In this document: positions 15,023 to 23,005 of the stretch, piece after piece | Position numbering within the stretch: position 1 is the first letter of the stretch | Layout of the letters: each line of letters starts with the position of its first letter | NCBI GenBank assembly: GCA_017533785.1 | Contig: JAFWII010000029.1 | Span: forward strand, 1 to 64,000 | Direction of reading: 5' to 3' | DNA length: 64,000 bases | Source: Erysipelotrichaceae bacterium | GTDB taxonomy: Bacteria > Bacillota_I > Bacilli_A > Erysipelotrichales > Erysipelotrichaceae | The notes under the pieces: generated by a model | The model's input: the letters and a program-made list of their open reading frames with translations, nothing else | The model's database searches: none | What the model was told of the DNA's origin: nothing | Translations under genes and position numbers: made by a program

Positions 15023-15502
15023 CTAAGCTTCGTTAACAAGTTTCCCGGAGATATGTTCCGGAATCAGTTTAAAACACAATGTTCCTTTCAGTGACTTGCC
15101 GATCTCGTGCTGGATATACTCTTCGTCATCCGTGAACTTGTAACAAAGCGCTCTCGAGATCTTTTCGGTCTCCTCAAGGCTGTCGACGAATTCGATATGA
15201 CCGAAGACGATCACGCTTTTGATATTCAGCGCCCATTCACCTTCTCTGCGGTAACCTTCGTCATAGACGCAGAAGGAAGCCCTGTCATCGGCTTTCAGGG
15301 CATCGATCTTATGACCGGTCTTCCCGCCATGGAAATAAATACAGCCGGATTCCTCGTCATAATAATGGTTGATCGGCATTCCGTAAGGATAGCCCTCTAG
15401 GCCGTTAACCGACAGCACGCCGCGGACCTCTTTCTTCAGGATGGCGATGCATTCCTCTTTGCTCAATGCCTGTTTTTTGCGTACGATCTCTCTGAATTCC
15501 AT
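15023..15502 (-). CDS. Pyridoxamine 5'-phosphate oxidase-family flavoprotein
   Basis: 159 aa, a single split-barrel FMN-binding domain. GVLSVNGLEGYPYGMPINHY and CIYFHGGKTGHKIDALKADD are typical of the NimA-like PPOX subgroup found in anaerobes, where the conserved His lies near residue 70. Members reduce nitro compounds or act on unknown substrates with flavin. The family does not by itself predict drug resistance. It follows the ASCH-GNAT gene by two bases, with an AAGGAAG ribosome site inside that gene's end, so the two are co-transcribed. Confidence 0.8.
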   Translation of the reverse strand: MEFREIVRKKQALSKEECIAILKKEVRGVLSVNGLEGYPYGMPINHYYDEESGCIYFHGGKTGHKIDALKADDRASFCVYDEGYRREGEWALNIKSVIVFGHIEFVDSLEETEKISRALCYKFTDDEEYIQHEIGKSLKGTLCFKLIPEHISGKLVNEA

Positions 15503-15504
15503 AG

Positions 15505-16470
15505 TTATCTTCCTTCTGTTTTATTGAGCGGGATGCGCGTAAAGCAGCGTCTTTCATCCTCGTGGTGGATATAGGCTCCGTTCTTCAGCATGACGTTCAG
15601 AGAAGCGGTGTTCTCTTTATAGCAGCTCATATAGATCTCATCTTCCGCGAAATCCGGAAGTTTCTGCAGCGCTTCCACTGCCAGACGGAGACCCAGCCGG
15701 CCATAGCCGCGGCCGCGGTATTCCGGCGCGATGGCATAGCCGATATGTCCGGAACCATTCCGCAGGATATCGTTGAGATAATGGCGGACCTTGAAGATCC
15801 CGACGATCTCCTTCTCTCTCCATAGCATATAGCAGGTCTGCGGCACGTGTTCCGGCTTCAGACCGATCCCTTTCGCATAGTTGATCATCTTCGGGATGGT
15901 CACATCACGGAAGGTCTCGAACCCTTCGCCGAGATGGTTGTTCTCAAAACCGTTTTCTGCCGGGATCTTCTGCCAGATCCGGTATTCTTCCTCCGCGTCT
16001 TCGGGGCAGGTCGCCTTCAGAAACAGACGCGGATAAACGAGTTCGAATTCCTCCAGAACGATGAGGCTGTACTCGCTGAATTCTTCTCCGCATTCCGCCA
16101 GCTCTCTGCGGAAAAACGGATCATGGACAGAACGGTAATATTCCAGGCTGCGGTCGCCTTCCCCTTCCTTGTACGCGTGCTCGGCATCGATGTCCCGGTA
16201 GGGAACGGTACGGATCCTCCCTTCGCGAATGATGCACACGGCATTCCCTTTTGAATCGGTGATCACGCTGTAGCCGCCGGTCACCGGCAGCTCTTCCTCT
16301 TCGTCGTACTGATAACAATCATAAGCGGAACTGGTCGCAGTCTTGATGCCGGTCAGCACCAGAAAAGCGAGCTCATCCGGCGCGTCGCCGAATGACCAGA
16401 CGTCATATTCTCCGGTCAGACCGGATTCCTTCCACAGCGCTTCCGCGCTTCGTCCGATTTTATTATCCAT
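15505..16470 (-). CDS. ASCH domain - GNAT acetyltransferase fusion
   Basis: 321 aa from the ATG at 16470. Residues about 1-150 are an ASCH domain (DELAFLVLTGIKTATSSAYD; later GNAVCIIREGRIRTVPYRDI), a fold tied to RNA or modified-nucleoside handling. Residues about 165-320 are a GNAT acetyltransferase with the acetyl-CoA loop GHIGYAIAPEYRGRGYGRLG and the late segment ENTASLNVMLKNGAYI. The two domains are usually separate proteins. Substrates of both are unknown. A TATAAT box ends six bases before the ATG, so the mRNA is probably leaderless; the longer upstream reading frame has no site. Confidence 0.8.
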   Translation of the reverse strand: MDNKIGRSAEALWKESGLTGEYDVWSFGDAPDELAFLVLTGIKTATSSAYDCYQYDEEEELPVTGGYSVITDSKGNAVCIIREGRIRTVPYRDIDAEHAYKEGEGDRSLEYYRSVHDPFFRRELAECGEEFSEYSLIVLEEFELVYPRLFLKATCPEDAEEEYRIWQKIPAENGFENNHLGEGFETFRDVTIPKMINYAKGIGLKPEHVPQTCYMLWREKEIVGIFKVRHYLNDILRNGSGHIGYAIAPEYRGRGYGRLGLRLAVEALQKLPDFAEDEIYMSCYKENTASLNVMLKNGAYIHHEDERRCFTRIPLNKTEGR

Positions 16471-16476
16471 GAGTCC

Positions 16477-16482
16477 ATTATA
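16477..16482 (-). promoter_or_regulatory. -10 box six bases before the ASCH-GNAT start
   Basis: Perfect TATAAT on the minus strand, followed by GGACTC and the ATG. The -35 region is only T-rich. Predicted start at the A of ATG. Confidence 0.5.
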
Positions 16483-16721
16483 GACACGTTTCCCATGAAG
16501 AAAAAGACGTCCAGCGGACGGTTTGACCTGCCGGAAACCGGAAAAGGGCAATGAACAGAGACTGTTTTTGTCTGAGATGCCGCGGCAGAACGCGGCAGCG
16601 GTGCTAATAACCTGCCAATGGAGGCGAAATAGTAAAAAAGTTTATGATTCCGCCCTTTTTGTCAATTATTAGGACGAATATAGTCTTTTTTATACTTATA
16701 CTCTGATCGGTCTCACTTTCG

Positions 16722-16750
16722 TTGACTTGGATTTTATGGCTCAATAAGAT
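16722..16750 (+). promoter_or_regulatory. Promoter of the GcvT-like gene
   Basis: TTGACT (16722-16727), a 17-bp spacer and TAAGAT (16745-16750). Predicted start near 16757. Two palindromes follow directly and could block elongation or initiation. Confidence 0.6.
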
Positions 16751-16755
16751 GAAAT

Positions 16756-16768
16756 TGAATCTGATTCA
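16756..16768 (+). promoter_or_regulatory. Operator palindrome TGAATC-T-GATTCA
   Basis: A perfect 6-1-6 inverted repeat at the predicted transcript start of the GcvT-like gene. The protein that binds it is unknown. Confidence 0.45.
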
Positions 16769-16780
16769 TTGCATACAATG
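16767..16780 (+). promoter_or_regulatory. Operator palindrome CATTG-CATA-CAATG
   Basis: A 5-4-5 inverted repeat downstream of the predicted transcript start. The core ATTG-N4-CAAT recurs upstream of the operon A promoter (29975-29986) and is like sites of FCD-type GntR regulators, two of which are encoded in this window. Confidence 0.45.
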
Positions 16781-16793
16781 AACAGACGAGCAT

Positions 16794-17969
16794 ATGGAGG
16801 ATATCATCATATCAAAGAAGACACCGTTTTATGATGTCGGAGTCAAGTATGGAGCCAAGATGGCCGAATTATTCGGATACTGGCTTCCTGCAGAGTACGC
16901 CACCGGACACGCAGAAGAGTATATCGGCACCAGAACGAGAGCCAGTCTGTGTGATCTCGATTACATGGCAGTCGCGACGATCAAGGGACCGGACGCGTTT
17001 GCCTACATCCAGAAAGTATTCACGAACGACTTCACCACCCTCGGTATCGGAGGCATCCGCTACACTGCGATCCCCAACGAACAGGGCAACATGGTAGATG
17101 ACGGTACCTGCTGGCATACCGGTGAGAACGAGTACATGTTCATCAGCGGAGACGAATCCGACTATGCCTGGCTCGAGAAGAATGCGGAAGGTTTCGACAT
17201 CGAACTGACCAACATCACGGACCAGTGGACGACCCTCGCCCTGCAGGGACCTCTCTCACGGAAGATCCTGGAGAAACTGACGGACGTCGACCTCGGATTC
17301 AAGTTCTATACCTTCAAAAAAGGAAAGGTCGGAGGGGTCGACTGCACGATTGCCAGGATCGGCTTCACCGGCGAATTCGGCTATGAGATCCATTTCAGTT
17401 CCGAACTCGGGACCGAGATGTGGGAAAAGGTCATGGCTGCCGGCAAAGAAGAAGGCATCGTTCCCTGCGGGCAGCTCGCGCTTGAAAGCCTGCGCCAGGA
17501 AGCCGGAATGATCCTCGTGGGCAACGAGCACAACAAGACCATCAACCCGTTCGGGGCAAGCATCGGCTGGACGGTAAAACTCGGAAAGACCAATGATTTC
17601 AACGGACAGCAGGCACTTAAGGAGATCATCAGGAACGGCGTCACGAAGACGCTGGTCTGGTTCAGAGTTGACGGGATCGTCGAAGCAAAGACCGGCGATC
17701 CGATCTTCAGCGGTGAAAAAGAGATCGGTTATGTGACAAGCGGATCGCTGACCCCCGGAACAGACCACAGCACAGCGCTCGGTTATGTCCGTCCGGAATA
17801 CGCGATCACCGGTTCGCATTACACGATCTGCAGCGACGGCACGGGATACGACGCAGCCCTGTCTCTCGTACCGCTGTATGACCCCGGCAAATACCGCCGG
17901 ATGGGAAGAATCCCGGCTGAGCACGCGGCCGCAGCGATTCTTTGTCTGAGTCAGACAGAAACTGCATAG
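16794..17969 (+). CDS. GcvT-like folate-dependent aminomethyltransferase/demethylase
   Basis: 391 aa. The GcvT fold is shown by KKTPFYDVGVKYGAKM near the start, IRYTAIPNEQGNMVDDGTCW, and ARIGFTGEFGYEIHF (about residues 182-196), the folate-domain signature. GYVTSGSLTPGTDHSTALGY belongs to the C-terminal barrel. Such proteins move one-carbon units from amino or sulfonium donors to tetrahydrofolate. No other glycine-cleavage gene is nearby, so a stand-alone demethylase is likely. The start is uncertain: the ATG at 16794 has no site upstream, while a good GGAGG lies just inside it (16796-16800) without a standard start codon at the right distance. Confidence 0.8.
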   Translation: MEDIIISKKTPFYDVGVKYGAKMAELFGYWLPAEYATGHAEEYIGTRTRASLCDLDYMAVATIKGPDAFAYIQKVFTNDFTTLGIGGIRYTAIPNEQGNMVDDGTCWHTGENEYMFISGDESDYAWLEKNAEGFDIELTNITDQWTTLALQGPLSRKILEKLTDVDLGFKFYTFKKGKVGGVDCTIARIGFTGEFGYEIHFSSELGTEMWEKVMAAGKEEGIVPCGQLALESLRQEAGMILVGNEHNKTINPFGASIGWTVKLGKTNDFNGQQALKEIIRNGVTKTLVWFRVDGIVEAKTGDPIFSGEKEIGYVTSGSLTPGTDHSTALGYVRPEYAITGSHYTICSDGTGYDAALSLVPLYDPGKYRRMGRIPAEHAAAAILCLSQTETA

Positions 17970-17979
17970 AATAATAAAG

Positions 17980-18035
17980 ACCCGCTGACGCAGGCGGTGC
18001 CGATACCGGAAGCGCTGTCTGCCCGGCGGGTTTTA
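17980..18035 (+). terminator. Terminator after the GcvT-like gene
   Basis: ACCCGC / GCGGGT outer pairing around a GC-rich branched interior, followed by TTTTA, just after the stop codon. Confidence 0.45.
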
Positions 18036-18066
18036 CTATGCGAAAGCAGACACTTCTTCTGTTTTT

Positions 18067-18104
18067 GCCAAAAAACCGTCTCCTGAGAGATGGTTTTTGT
18101 TTTC
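18067..18104. terminator. Bidirectional terminator
   Basis: AAAACC-G-TCTC / GAGA-T-GGTTTT with a CTGA loop; runs into TTTTGTTTTC on plus and TTTTTT on minus. It can serve both the GcvT-like gene and the convergent LtaS-like gene. Confidence 0.65.
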
Positions 18105-18142
18105 TTCAGAGGCTGTCCGGAGTCTGTCCCAGCGCTTTTCTG

Positions 18143-20101
18143 CTATTCTTTTTCGACCGGATCGGTGATGTAGTCGCGCAGATGGAAGTAGTCGGTGTCC
18201 ACGATCGCCCGGCCGACCTTGATGAGGTTGCGGACTTCCGCCGAGATCCGTTCGACTTCGTTTTCACTCAGCGACTTGCCTTCGAAGGGATTGAATTCTC
18301 CGTCGTAGACAGTGTAGATGCCTTCGTTAGTGATCCAGTCGCCGTTCGCGAACATCACTCTCGTATCCCCGTTGAAGATGTCTGTTCCCATGTACAGACG
18401 CGGATCGTAGTTCAGCCCGAACAGGTTGGCGATCGTCGGAACGTGGTCAAAGGTCGAGCAGACGTCCTCGACTGTCTCTGTCGGAGTGCTTGCGCAATAG
18501 AGGATCAGCGGCGACTTGTAGAAGCCGTGGGTCCCGTAGCGGTCGGCATACTGGGTGTATTTGCGGATCACCTGGGTGTCCAGATTGAACGGATGGTGAT
18601 CCGGCCAGAAACAGATGACAGTATTGTCGAGTTTTCCTTCTTCCTCAAGCGCGTTCAGGAGCGTCTCCAAAGACTTGTCGAATTCCATAGTCTTGGAGAT
18701 AAAGCGTTTGAGTTCGATCGGGTATTCGGGATGGACTTTATTGATCTCTTCGAGATAATGGTTTCCGTAATAGGAATACTCGTCATACGGCCAGTGCATG
18801 GTCGAAGTGACGATGAAGGTGAAGAACTTGTCAGAATGGATGAAATCCGGAAGCGCCTGCTCCATCAGTACGTTGTCCGACTGCCAGCCCTGGACGATCG
18901 GGATATCGAGGTCATCGATATCCTTATAGACATCGATCCCGTAGGAATGGTGCAGTTCGGTGCGGTCATAGAACTGGTCATCCCAGTTGTGGAAGGAGAA
19001 GGTATCGTACCCGGCACGCTTGAATAAAGCAGCCATGGAGTTGTTCAGATCGTTGGGGGTAGCGGTATAGACCGTGCAGGCAGAACCGTAGGGCATCATC
19101 GAAGTCATGGATACGAGTTCAGAGTCGCCGGTGCCGCAGCTGAAGACCGGGGTGTAGTGGTTCGGAAACTGATAGCCTTCAGTCATCATTTTATAGATCG
19201 TCGGGGTCAGTTCCGGATCGATGCCTACATAGTCCAGCGATTCGACCAGGAAATAGATGAAGTTATAGCCTTCATAGATCCCTGTCTTCTCGTTCTTCTG
19301 TTCAACTTTCCGGTTCAGCAGGAACTGATCGATCGACTTTACGGTCTCATCGGTTTCCTTTTCCATATCCGCGATCCAGCGGATGTCGTCGAATTCCCGG
19401 ACCAGCGGATCCTTTTCGATCACTTCCGGAGTCTCTGTTGGTTCCGGCGACGTTTCCGCCGTCGCGTCCGGCGCTGTCGTATCCTCAATGATCAGACGGT
19501 CTTCCTTTTTATTCAGGACGGCTGCGATATCTTCAAAGAAGAAGGTGTTGACACCGGTCTCCCTCACGATGAAGTCAAAGTTGTCCTGATTCTCGTAGGC
19601 GTTGCGGTAGTTCAAAGAGCCGTAAGGCAGCGTAAACATGACCACCGCAAAGATCACCAGCGAGAGCAGGAAAGTGCGCAGCGAGACTTTATTCTCCGCT
19701 TTGTTTTTCAGATTGATCAGCAGGAACGCGAAAGCTGGCAGCAGTGTCAGCCAGTACTGCGGTTTGGCAGTCTTGATGAAATACCAGGCAAAAACGCCGA
19801 CCCGGAAGCCACCGACAGCGTACTGCTGGAAACTGTAGTAGCCGTTCAGGAAGTTCTTGAACTGCAACTCCAGGAAAGCGTAAGCACCAAAGAGCAGCAG
19901 GACCAGGAAGCCCAGGATCAGCGATACTTTCGGAGATGCCTTTTTCAGCGCAAAAGAGAGGATAATGGCCAGCGCGAAAGACACCGCCAGCATCCTCGCG
20001 ACTGCGATCAGTTCGATTTGGCCGAAGGATACCATCCCGAAGATATAATCAATAAAATACAGGCAAGCGAACAGGCTTAAGCCATATTTGTAGGAAGTCA
20101 C
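18143..20101 (-). CDS. LtaS-like phosphoglycerol transferase (sulfatase fold)
   Basis: 652 aa from a GTG at 20101. Four to five N-terminal membrane helices (first about 200 residues) and a disordered Pro/Thr/Glu linker precede an extracellular alkaline-phosphatase/sulfatase domain. NFIYFLVESLDYVGID holds the first metal-binding Glu, YTPVFSCGTGDSELVSMTSM the catalytic Thr (GTGDSE), and CFWPDHHPF further metal ligands. The family polymerises glycerol-phosphate from phosphatidylglycerol onto lipid anchors. Upstream in-frame codons lack a ribosome site, whereas TATACT ends exactly six bases before the GTG, indicating a leaderless mRNA with a GTG start. Confidence 0.82.
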   Translation of the reverse strand: MTSYKYGLSLFACLYFIDYIFGMVSFGQIELIAVARMLAVSFALAIILSFALKKASPKVSLILGFLVLLLFGAYAFLELQFKNFLNGYYSFQQYAVGGFRVGVFAWYFIKTAKPQYWLTLLPAFAFLLINLKNKAENKVSLRTFLLSLVIFAVVMFTLPYGSLNYRNAYENQDNFDFIVRETGVNTFFFEDIAAVLNKKEDRLIIEDTTAPDATAETSPEPTETPEVIEKDPLVREFDDIRWIADMEKETDETVKSIDQFLLNRKVEQKNEKTGIYEGYNFIYFLVESLDYVGIDPELTPTIYKMMTEGYQFPNHYTPVFSCGTGDSELVSMTSMMPYGSACTVYTATPNDLNNSMAALFKRAGYDTFSFHNWDDQFYDRTELHHSYGIDVYKDIDDLDIPIVQGWQSDNVLMEQALPDFIHSDKFFTFIVTSTMHWPYDEYSYYGNHYLEEINKVHPEYPIELKRFISKTMEFDKSLETLLNALEEEGKLDNTVICFWPDHHPFNLDTQVIRKYTQYADRYGTHGFYKSPLILYCASTPTETVEDVCSTFDHVPTIANLFGLNYDPRLYMGTDIFNGDTRVMFANGDWITNEGIYTVYDGEFNPFEGKSLSENEVERISAEVRNLIKVGRAIVDTDYFHLRDYITDPVEKE

Positions 20102-20107
20102 AAAACA

Positions 20108-20136
20108 AGTATACTCAAATTTGTCACTTAGGTCAC
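20108..20136 (-). promoter_or_regulatory. Promoter giving a leaderless GTG-start LtaS-like mRNA
   Basis: GTGACC (20131-20136), a 17-bp spacer and TATACT (20108-20113) on the minus strand, then six bases (TGTTTT) and the GTG. Confidence 0.55.
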
Positions 20137-20249
20137 GTGCAATTAAATAACGACTTATTTTCAAGATTCTTTTTTGGAAGAGCCACAAAAGAGAGATGAT
20201 ACAGTCTGATTGTGCCTCCTCGCAGGAAATGTGTCGATATAGTTTTGCA

Positions 20250-20285
20250 TAGCAAAAAAGACGACTGTTTTTCAGTCGTCTTTGC
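20250..20285 (-). terminator. Terminator at the end of operon A
   Basis: AAAGACGACTG / CAGTCGTCTTT with a 5-nt loop, running into TTTTTTGC on the minus strand. The stem includes the last codons of the TPI-like gene. Confidence 0.85.
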
Positions 20286-21054
20286 GTTTGTAGGCTTTCA
20301 GCGCCTGCCGGATCAGCAGGTCAAATTTCGTCGCATCCCAGGCAGCTCTGCCGGTGAACAGACCATCGATATGTTTCTGCACGATCAGCTCGTCAGCGTT
20401 GGTCGGATTGACACTGCCGCCGTAGAGGACCGGGATCTCCTTGCCCTTCTTGCCGAAGAGTTCCTTGAGACATTTCTTGATCTCCTTGTGCATCTCTTCC
20501 GCATAGTCAGCCCTGGCCGGAGTGCCGTTGACACCGATCGACCAAACAGGCTCGTAAGCGACCCAGACTCTGTCGAGATCTTCTTCCTTCACGCCGTGAA
20601 GACCGACTTTCAGCTGGGTGCGCAGGACTTCGGCACTGATGCCGAAATCTTTCTCTTCCGCTGTCTCACCGATGCATAAGAGGGTCGTGAAGCCATGCTT
20701 CAGGGAAGCAAGGACTTTCTTGTTTTCCTCAACGTCTGTCTCATTGAAGACGTGTCTTCTCTCGGAATGACCGATCATGACGAGGTCGATGCCGAGTTCC
20801 TTCAGCATCAGCGGCGAGATCTCGCCGGTGAACTGACCCTGGTCTTCCCAGTTCATGTTCTGGGCGCCGATCATGATGTTGCGGTGATCGACTGCCTGCG
20901 AAGCGCGCTCCAGCGTCGTAAAGGACGGGATGATGAACATCGTGATATCCGGGATATCCTTGGTCTTCTTCTCGAGCTCTTTCAGGTAGGCAACTGTGTC
21001 GGCAGTGTTCTTATACATCTTAAGGTTGCTGCCGAAAAAGAGTTTCTTTGTCAT
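20272..21054 (-). CDS. Triosephosphate isomerase homologue (TpiA or erythrulose-phosphate isomerase)
   Basis: 260 aa with all TPI catalytic residues: Lys in GSNLKMYKN (residue 12), His in VMIGHSERRHVF (about 96) and Glu in VWVAYEPVWSIG (about 170), plus the phosphate loop VLYGGSVNPTNADEL. It interconverts an aldose and ketose phosphate. The gene is paired with rpiB (one base between them) at the end of a sugar operon, not with gap/pgk. The same pairing occurs in tetritol and erythrulose pathways, where TPI homologues (EryH/LerI) turn L-erythrulose-1-phosphate into D-erythrulose-4-phosphate. I infer that role here, but ordinary TPI activity cannot be excluded. Confidence 0.85.
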   Translation of the reverse strand: MTKKLFFGSNLKMYKNTADTVAYLKELEKKTKDIPDITMFIIPSFTTLERASQAVDHRNIMIGAQNMNWEDQGQFTGEISPLMLKELGIDLVMIGHSERRHVFNETDVEENKKVLASLKHGFTTLLCIGETAEEKDFGISAEVLRTQLKVGLHGVKEEDLDRVWVAYEPVWSIGVNGTPARADYAEEMHKEIKKCLKELFGKKGKEIPVLYGGSVNPTNADELIVQKHIDGLFTGRAAWDATKFDLLIRQALKAYKRKDD

Positions 21055-21055
21055 T

Positions 21056-21499
21056 TTATTTACGGTTCATGTCGTATTCGACGAAAGCGTCGACTTTCGG
21101 CTGGGAAGAGCAGCCGGGTACGAATTCGTTAGTCAGGAAAGCTTCGACCAGCTCTTCTCTAAGCTTGTAGCCGGTGGTGAAAGCGCCCAGGCAGGCGATG
21201 TTGGCGTCGTTGCTGAGGCGGGCTCTCTTGGCGGAATAGATATCGGAGATCAGCGCGGCGTATGCGCCTTTGACCTTGTTGGCAGCGATCGAAACACCGA
21301 TGCCGGTACCGCATAAAAGAATACCGCGGTCATAATCGCCTCTGGCGACAGCTTCCGCGACAGCAGCGGCTGTGTGCTGGTAGATCACGTCTTCAGAACC
21401 GAAGTCCGTTACTTCGCCAAGCCCTTTCTTGTTGATGAATTCGATTACCTGTTGTTTTGCCTCTTCGGCGTTTGGATCACATCCGATAGCGATTTTCAT
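21056..21499 (-). CDS. rpiB: RpiB/LacAB-family sugar-phosphate isomerase
   Basis: 147 aa. GILLCGTGIGVSIAANKVKG (about residues 65-84) carries the catalytic Cys of RpiB, and MKIAIGCDPNAEEAKQQVI is the N-terminal phosphate-binding start. ARLSNDANIACLGA completes the family signature. RpiB interconverts ribose-5- and ribulose-5-phosphate; the EryI/RpiB2 relatives interconvert D-erythrulose-4- and D-erythrose-4-phosphate. The adjoining TPI homologue favours the second role. A good ribosome site (GGAGGAG) precedes the ATG. Confidence 0.88.
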   Translation of the reverse strand: MKIAIGCDPNAEEAKQQVIEFINKKGLGEVTDFGSEDVIYQHTAAAVAEAVARGDYDRGILLCGTGIGVSIAANKVKGAYAALISDIYSAKRARLSNDANIACLGAFTTGYKLREELVEAFLTNEFVPGCSSQPKVDAFVEYDMNRK

Positions 21500-21585
21500 G
21501 ATTATCTCCTCCTAAATGATTCCTCGTTCTGGCAGACCCTGCGGTCTTAGTCGGAAAAGCCCTTTTCCATGCGCTGTGATGAACA

Positions 21586-22341
21586 TCAGCGCAGGGCAAG
21601 AGCTTCTTCTTCGGTTGGTTCAATGATTTTCTTGTCGTGCGCGTAGGCATCCACGTAGTACGGCAGATCGGTCAGACGGCGGCTCAGATTCTCGCTGAAA
21701 AGACGGAAGACCTTTTCTTCATTTCGCTCTTTCAGCGCGTCCAGATAGTCATAGTGCGTCTGGACGATCTGCTTTCTGGATTCTTCGGTATCCAGCAGAC
21801 TGTGACCGTAGATCAGCTTGAAGAAAGCGAGATTGTCCCATAACTGTTCGATCATCGCGCAGATCCGTTCCATCCGGCTGATCCTGTAGATCGTGAAATG
21901 GAATCTCCGGTTCTGCCGGTAACTCTCGATCGGTTTGGAATCCGAATCCATAACGATCCGTTCGTACTCTTTCTGCAGCATCTCCAGTTCTTCGATATCC
22001 GCATCCGTAAGATTTCTGCAGGCAAACTGCGCAGCGATCGGTTCCAGCGCTCTTCTGGCCATATAGATCTGCTTGATATCGTCCTCGGACAGTTTCACGA
22101 GCCGCATCCCGACATAGGGGATCGACTCCGCCAGACCTCTTTTCTCCAGATCAAACAGCGCCTCCCGGACCGGCATGCGGCTGACGCCAAGCTGTTTGGC
22201 GATTTCGTTTGCGTTCAGTCGGTCTCCCATCAGAAGTTTCCCTTCCATGATCCATTCCATCAGGATGTCGATGACCTGTTCGGAGAGGGCGTTTTTCTGA
22301 AACAGACTGCCTGAATTTTCCTGCATCGTGATACGCGTCAT
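21586..22341 (-). CDS. GntR-family regulator (FCD domain)
   Basis: 251 aa. Residues about 18-85 are the winged helix (MGDRLNANEIAKQLGVSRMP then VREALFDLEKRGL). The rest is an all-helical FCD effector domain with metal-binding histidines (FHFTIYRIS; THYDYLDAL). It probably represses or activates operon A, in which it lies, in response to a sugar acid or phosphate. A candidate operator ATTG-N4-CAAT is found upstream of the operon promoter and near the GcvT-like gene. The ATG has only a weak AAGTGA site, and a TTGCAT-17-TATAAG pair ends four bases before it, so it may also be made from a near-leaderless mRNA. Confidence 0.85.
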   Translation of the reverse strand: MTRITMQENSGSLFQKNALSEQVIDILMEWIMEGKLLMGDRLNANEIAKQLGVSRMPVREALFDLEKRGLAESIPYVGMRLVKLSEDDIKQIYMARRALEPIAAQFACRNLTDADIEELEMLQKEYERIVMDSDSKPIESYRQNRRFHFTIYRISRMERICAMIEQLWDNLAFFKLIYGHSLLDTEESRKQIVQTHYDYLDALKERNEEKVFRLFSENLSRRLTDLPYYVDAYAHDKKIIEPTEEEALALR

Positions 22342-22386
22342 GTCACTTATATTTTAGCCTATTTTCCTATGCAATAGAGTGCTGAA

Positions 22387-22992
22387 TTATAAATCCAGCC
22401 TGGCAACGGCCGCACGGAGAATGCTGACTTCCGCGGTCTCTTCGATCAGCTGCGCCGTATGCTCGGCGTTGATCGCGTCCTTGCCCATGGCGACCAGACC
22501 GTGGTCGACAAGCAGGAAGCCCGGAAGCTCCGGATTCTCTTTCAGGATCTCCTCGACCATATAGAAATATTCCGGTTTTACCATCGGCGCCGGAACGTCC
22601 AGAGTCGGCAGATCGGCGTTCATCTTCAGCTGGGAGTGCCAGGTGATGCGTTTCAGCGGTTTCTTCGAAGAAGAATATGCGATGCTCCAGGGAGCATGCG
22701 TATGCACGACCGCATTGACGTTCGGGCACAGACGGTAGATCAGGCCGTGAAGCAGCGCTTCTCTGGTGGGTTTGCCTTCGCCGCTGACTTTGTTACCGTC
22801 AAAGTCAGTGATGACGAAGCCGTCGACAGTCGCATCTGCGAAAGAGCTGCCGCTGGCCTTGACGATCATCAGATCCTGGCCGGGGACACGTGCGCTGACA
22901 TTGCCGCCGCTGTTCATCTGAATGCCGCGGGCATACGCTCTCTTGCATGCTTCCACGAGCTGTTCGCAGATGGGTATAAGTTTCTCGTCCAT
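22387..22992 (-). CDS. Class II aldolase/adducin-family protein (operon A)
   Basis: 201 aa. Zinc ligands are visible in NAVVHTHAPWSIAY (His-x-His) and the later VDHGLVAMG; QMNSGGNVSARVPGQDLMIV and VKASGSSFAD form the phosphate-binding part. The family cleaves or decarboxylates sugar phosphates and includes L-fuculose-phosphate aldolase and 3-oxo-tetronate-4-phosphate decarboxylase (OtnC). The catalytic Glu usual at about residue 73 is not obvious, since the region reads GKPTREALLHG. A paralogue sits next to the same two partner families in operon B. Confidence 0.82.
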   Translation of the reverse strand: MDEKLIPICEQLVEACKRAYARGIQMNSGGNVSARVPGQDLMIVKASGSSFADATVDGFVITDFDGNKVSGEGKPTREALLHGLIYRLCPNVNAVVHTHAPWSIAYSSSKKPLKRITWHSQLKMNADLPTLDVPAPMVKPEYFYMVEEILKENPELPGFLLVDHGLVAMGKDAINAEHTAQLIEETAEVSILRAAVARLDL

Positions 22993-23005
22993 TGTCTGTT
23001 TCCTC

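Larger units (their letters stand above)
16471..16793. other. Intergenic region between ASCH-GNAT and GcvT-like genes
   Basis: 323 bp without a supported gene. It holds the ASCH-GNAT -10 box, a plus-strand promoter (16722-16750) with two palindromes (16756-16780), and a terminator-like hairpin near 16623-16662 (GGCGAAAT / ATTCCGCC then CTTTTTG) that serves no visible gene. A glycine riboswitch, common before gcvT genes, was looked for and not seen. Confidence 0.6.

Noticed and set aside
16551-16606. Tiny plus-strand ORF with CxCxxC-like start (ATG at 16552)
   Set aside because: Only 18 codons, weak ribosome site, no partner; likely chance.
16600-16794. Glycine riboswitch before the GcvT-like gene
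   Set aside because: The conserved glycine aptamer core was not found; only short palindromes and a promoter are present.
22387-22992. MtnB (methionine salvage dehydratase) for the class II aldolases, pairing with the RLP as MtnW
   Set aside because: No other methionine-salvage genes (mtnA, mtnK, mtnX, mtnD) are present, and the operons carry sugar importers, UlaG and epimerases.
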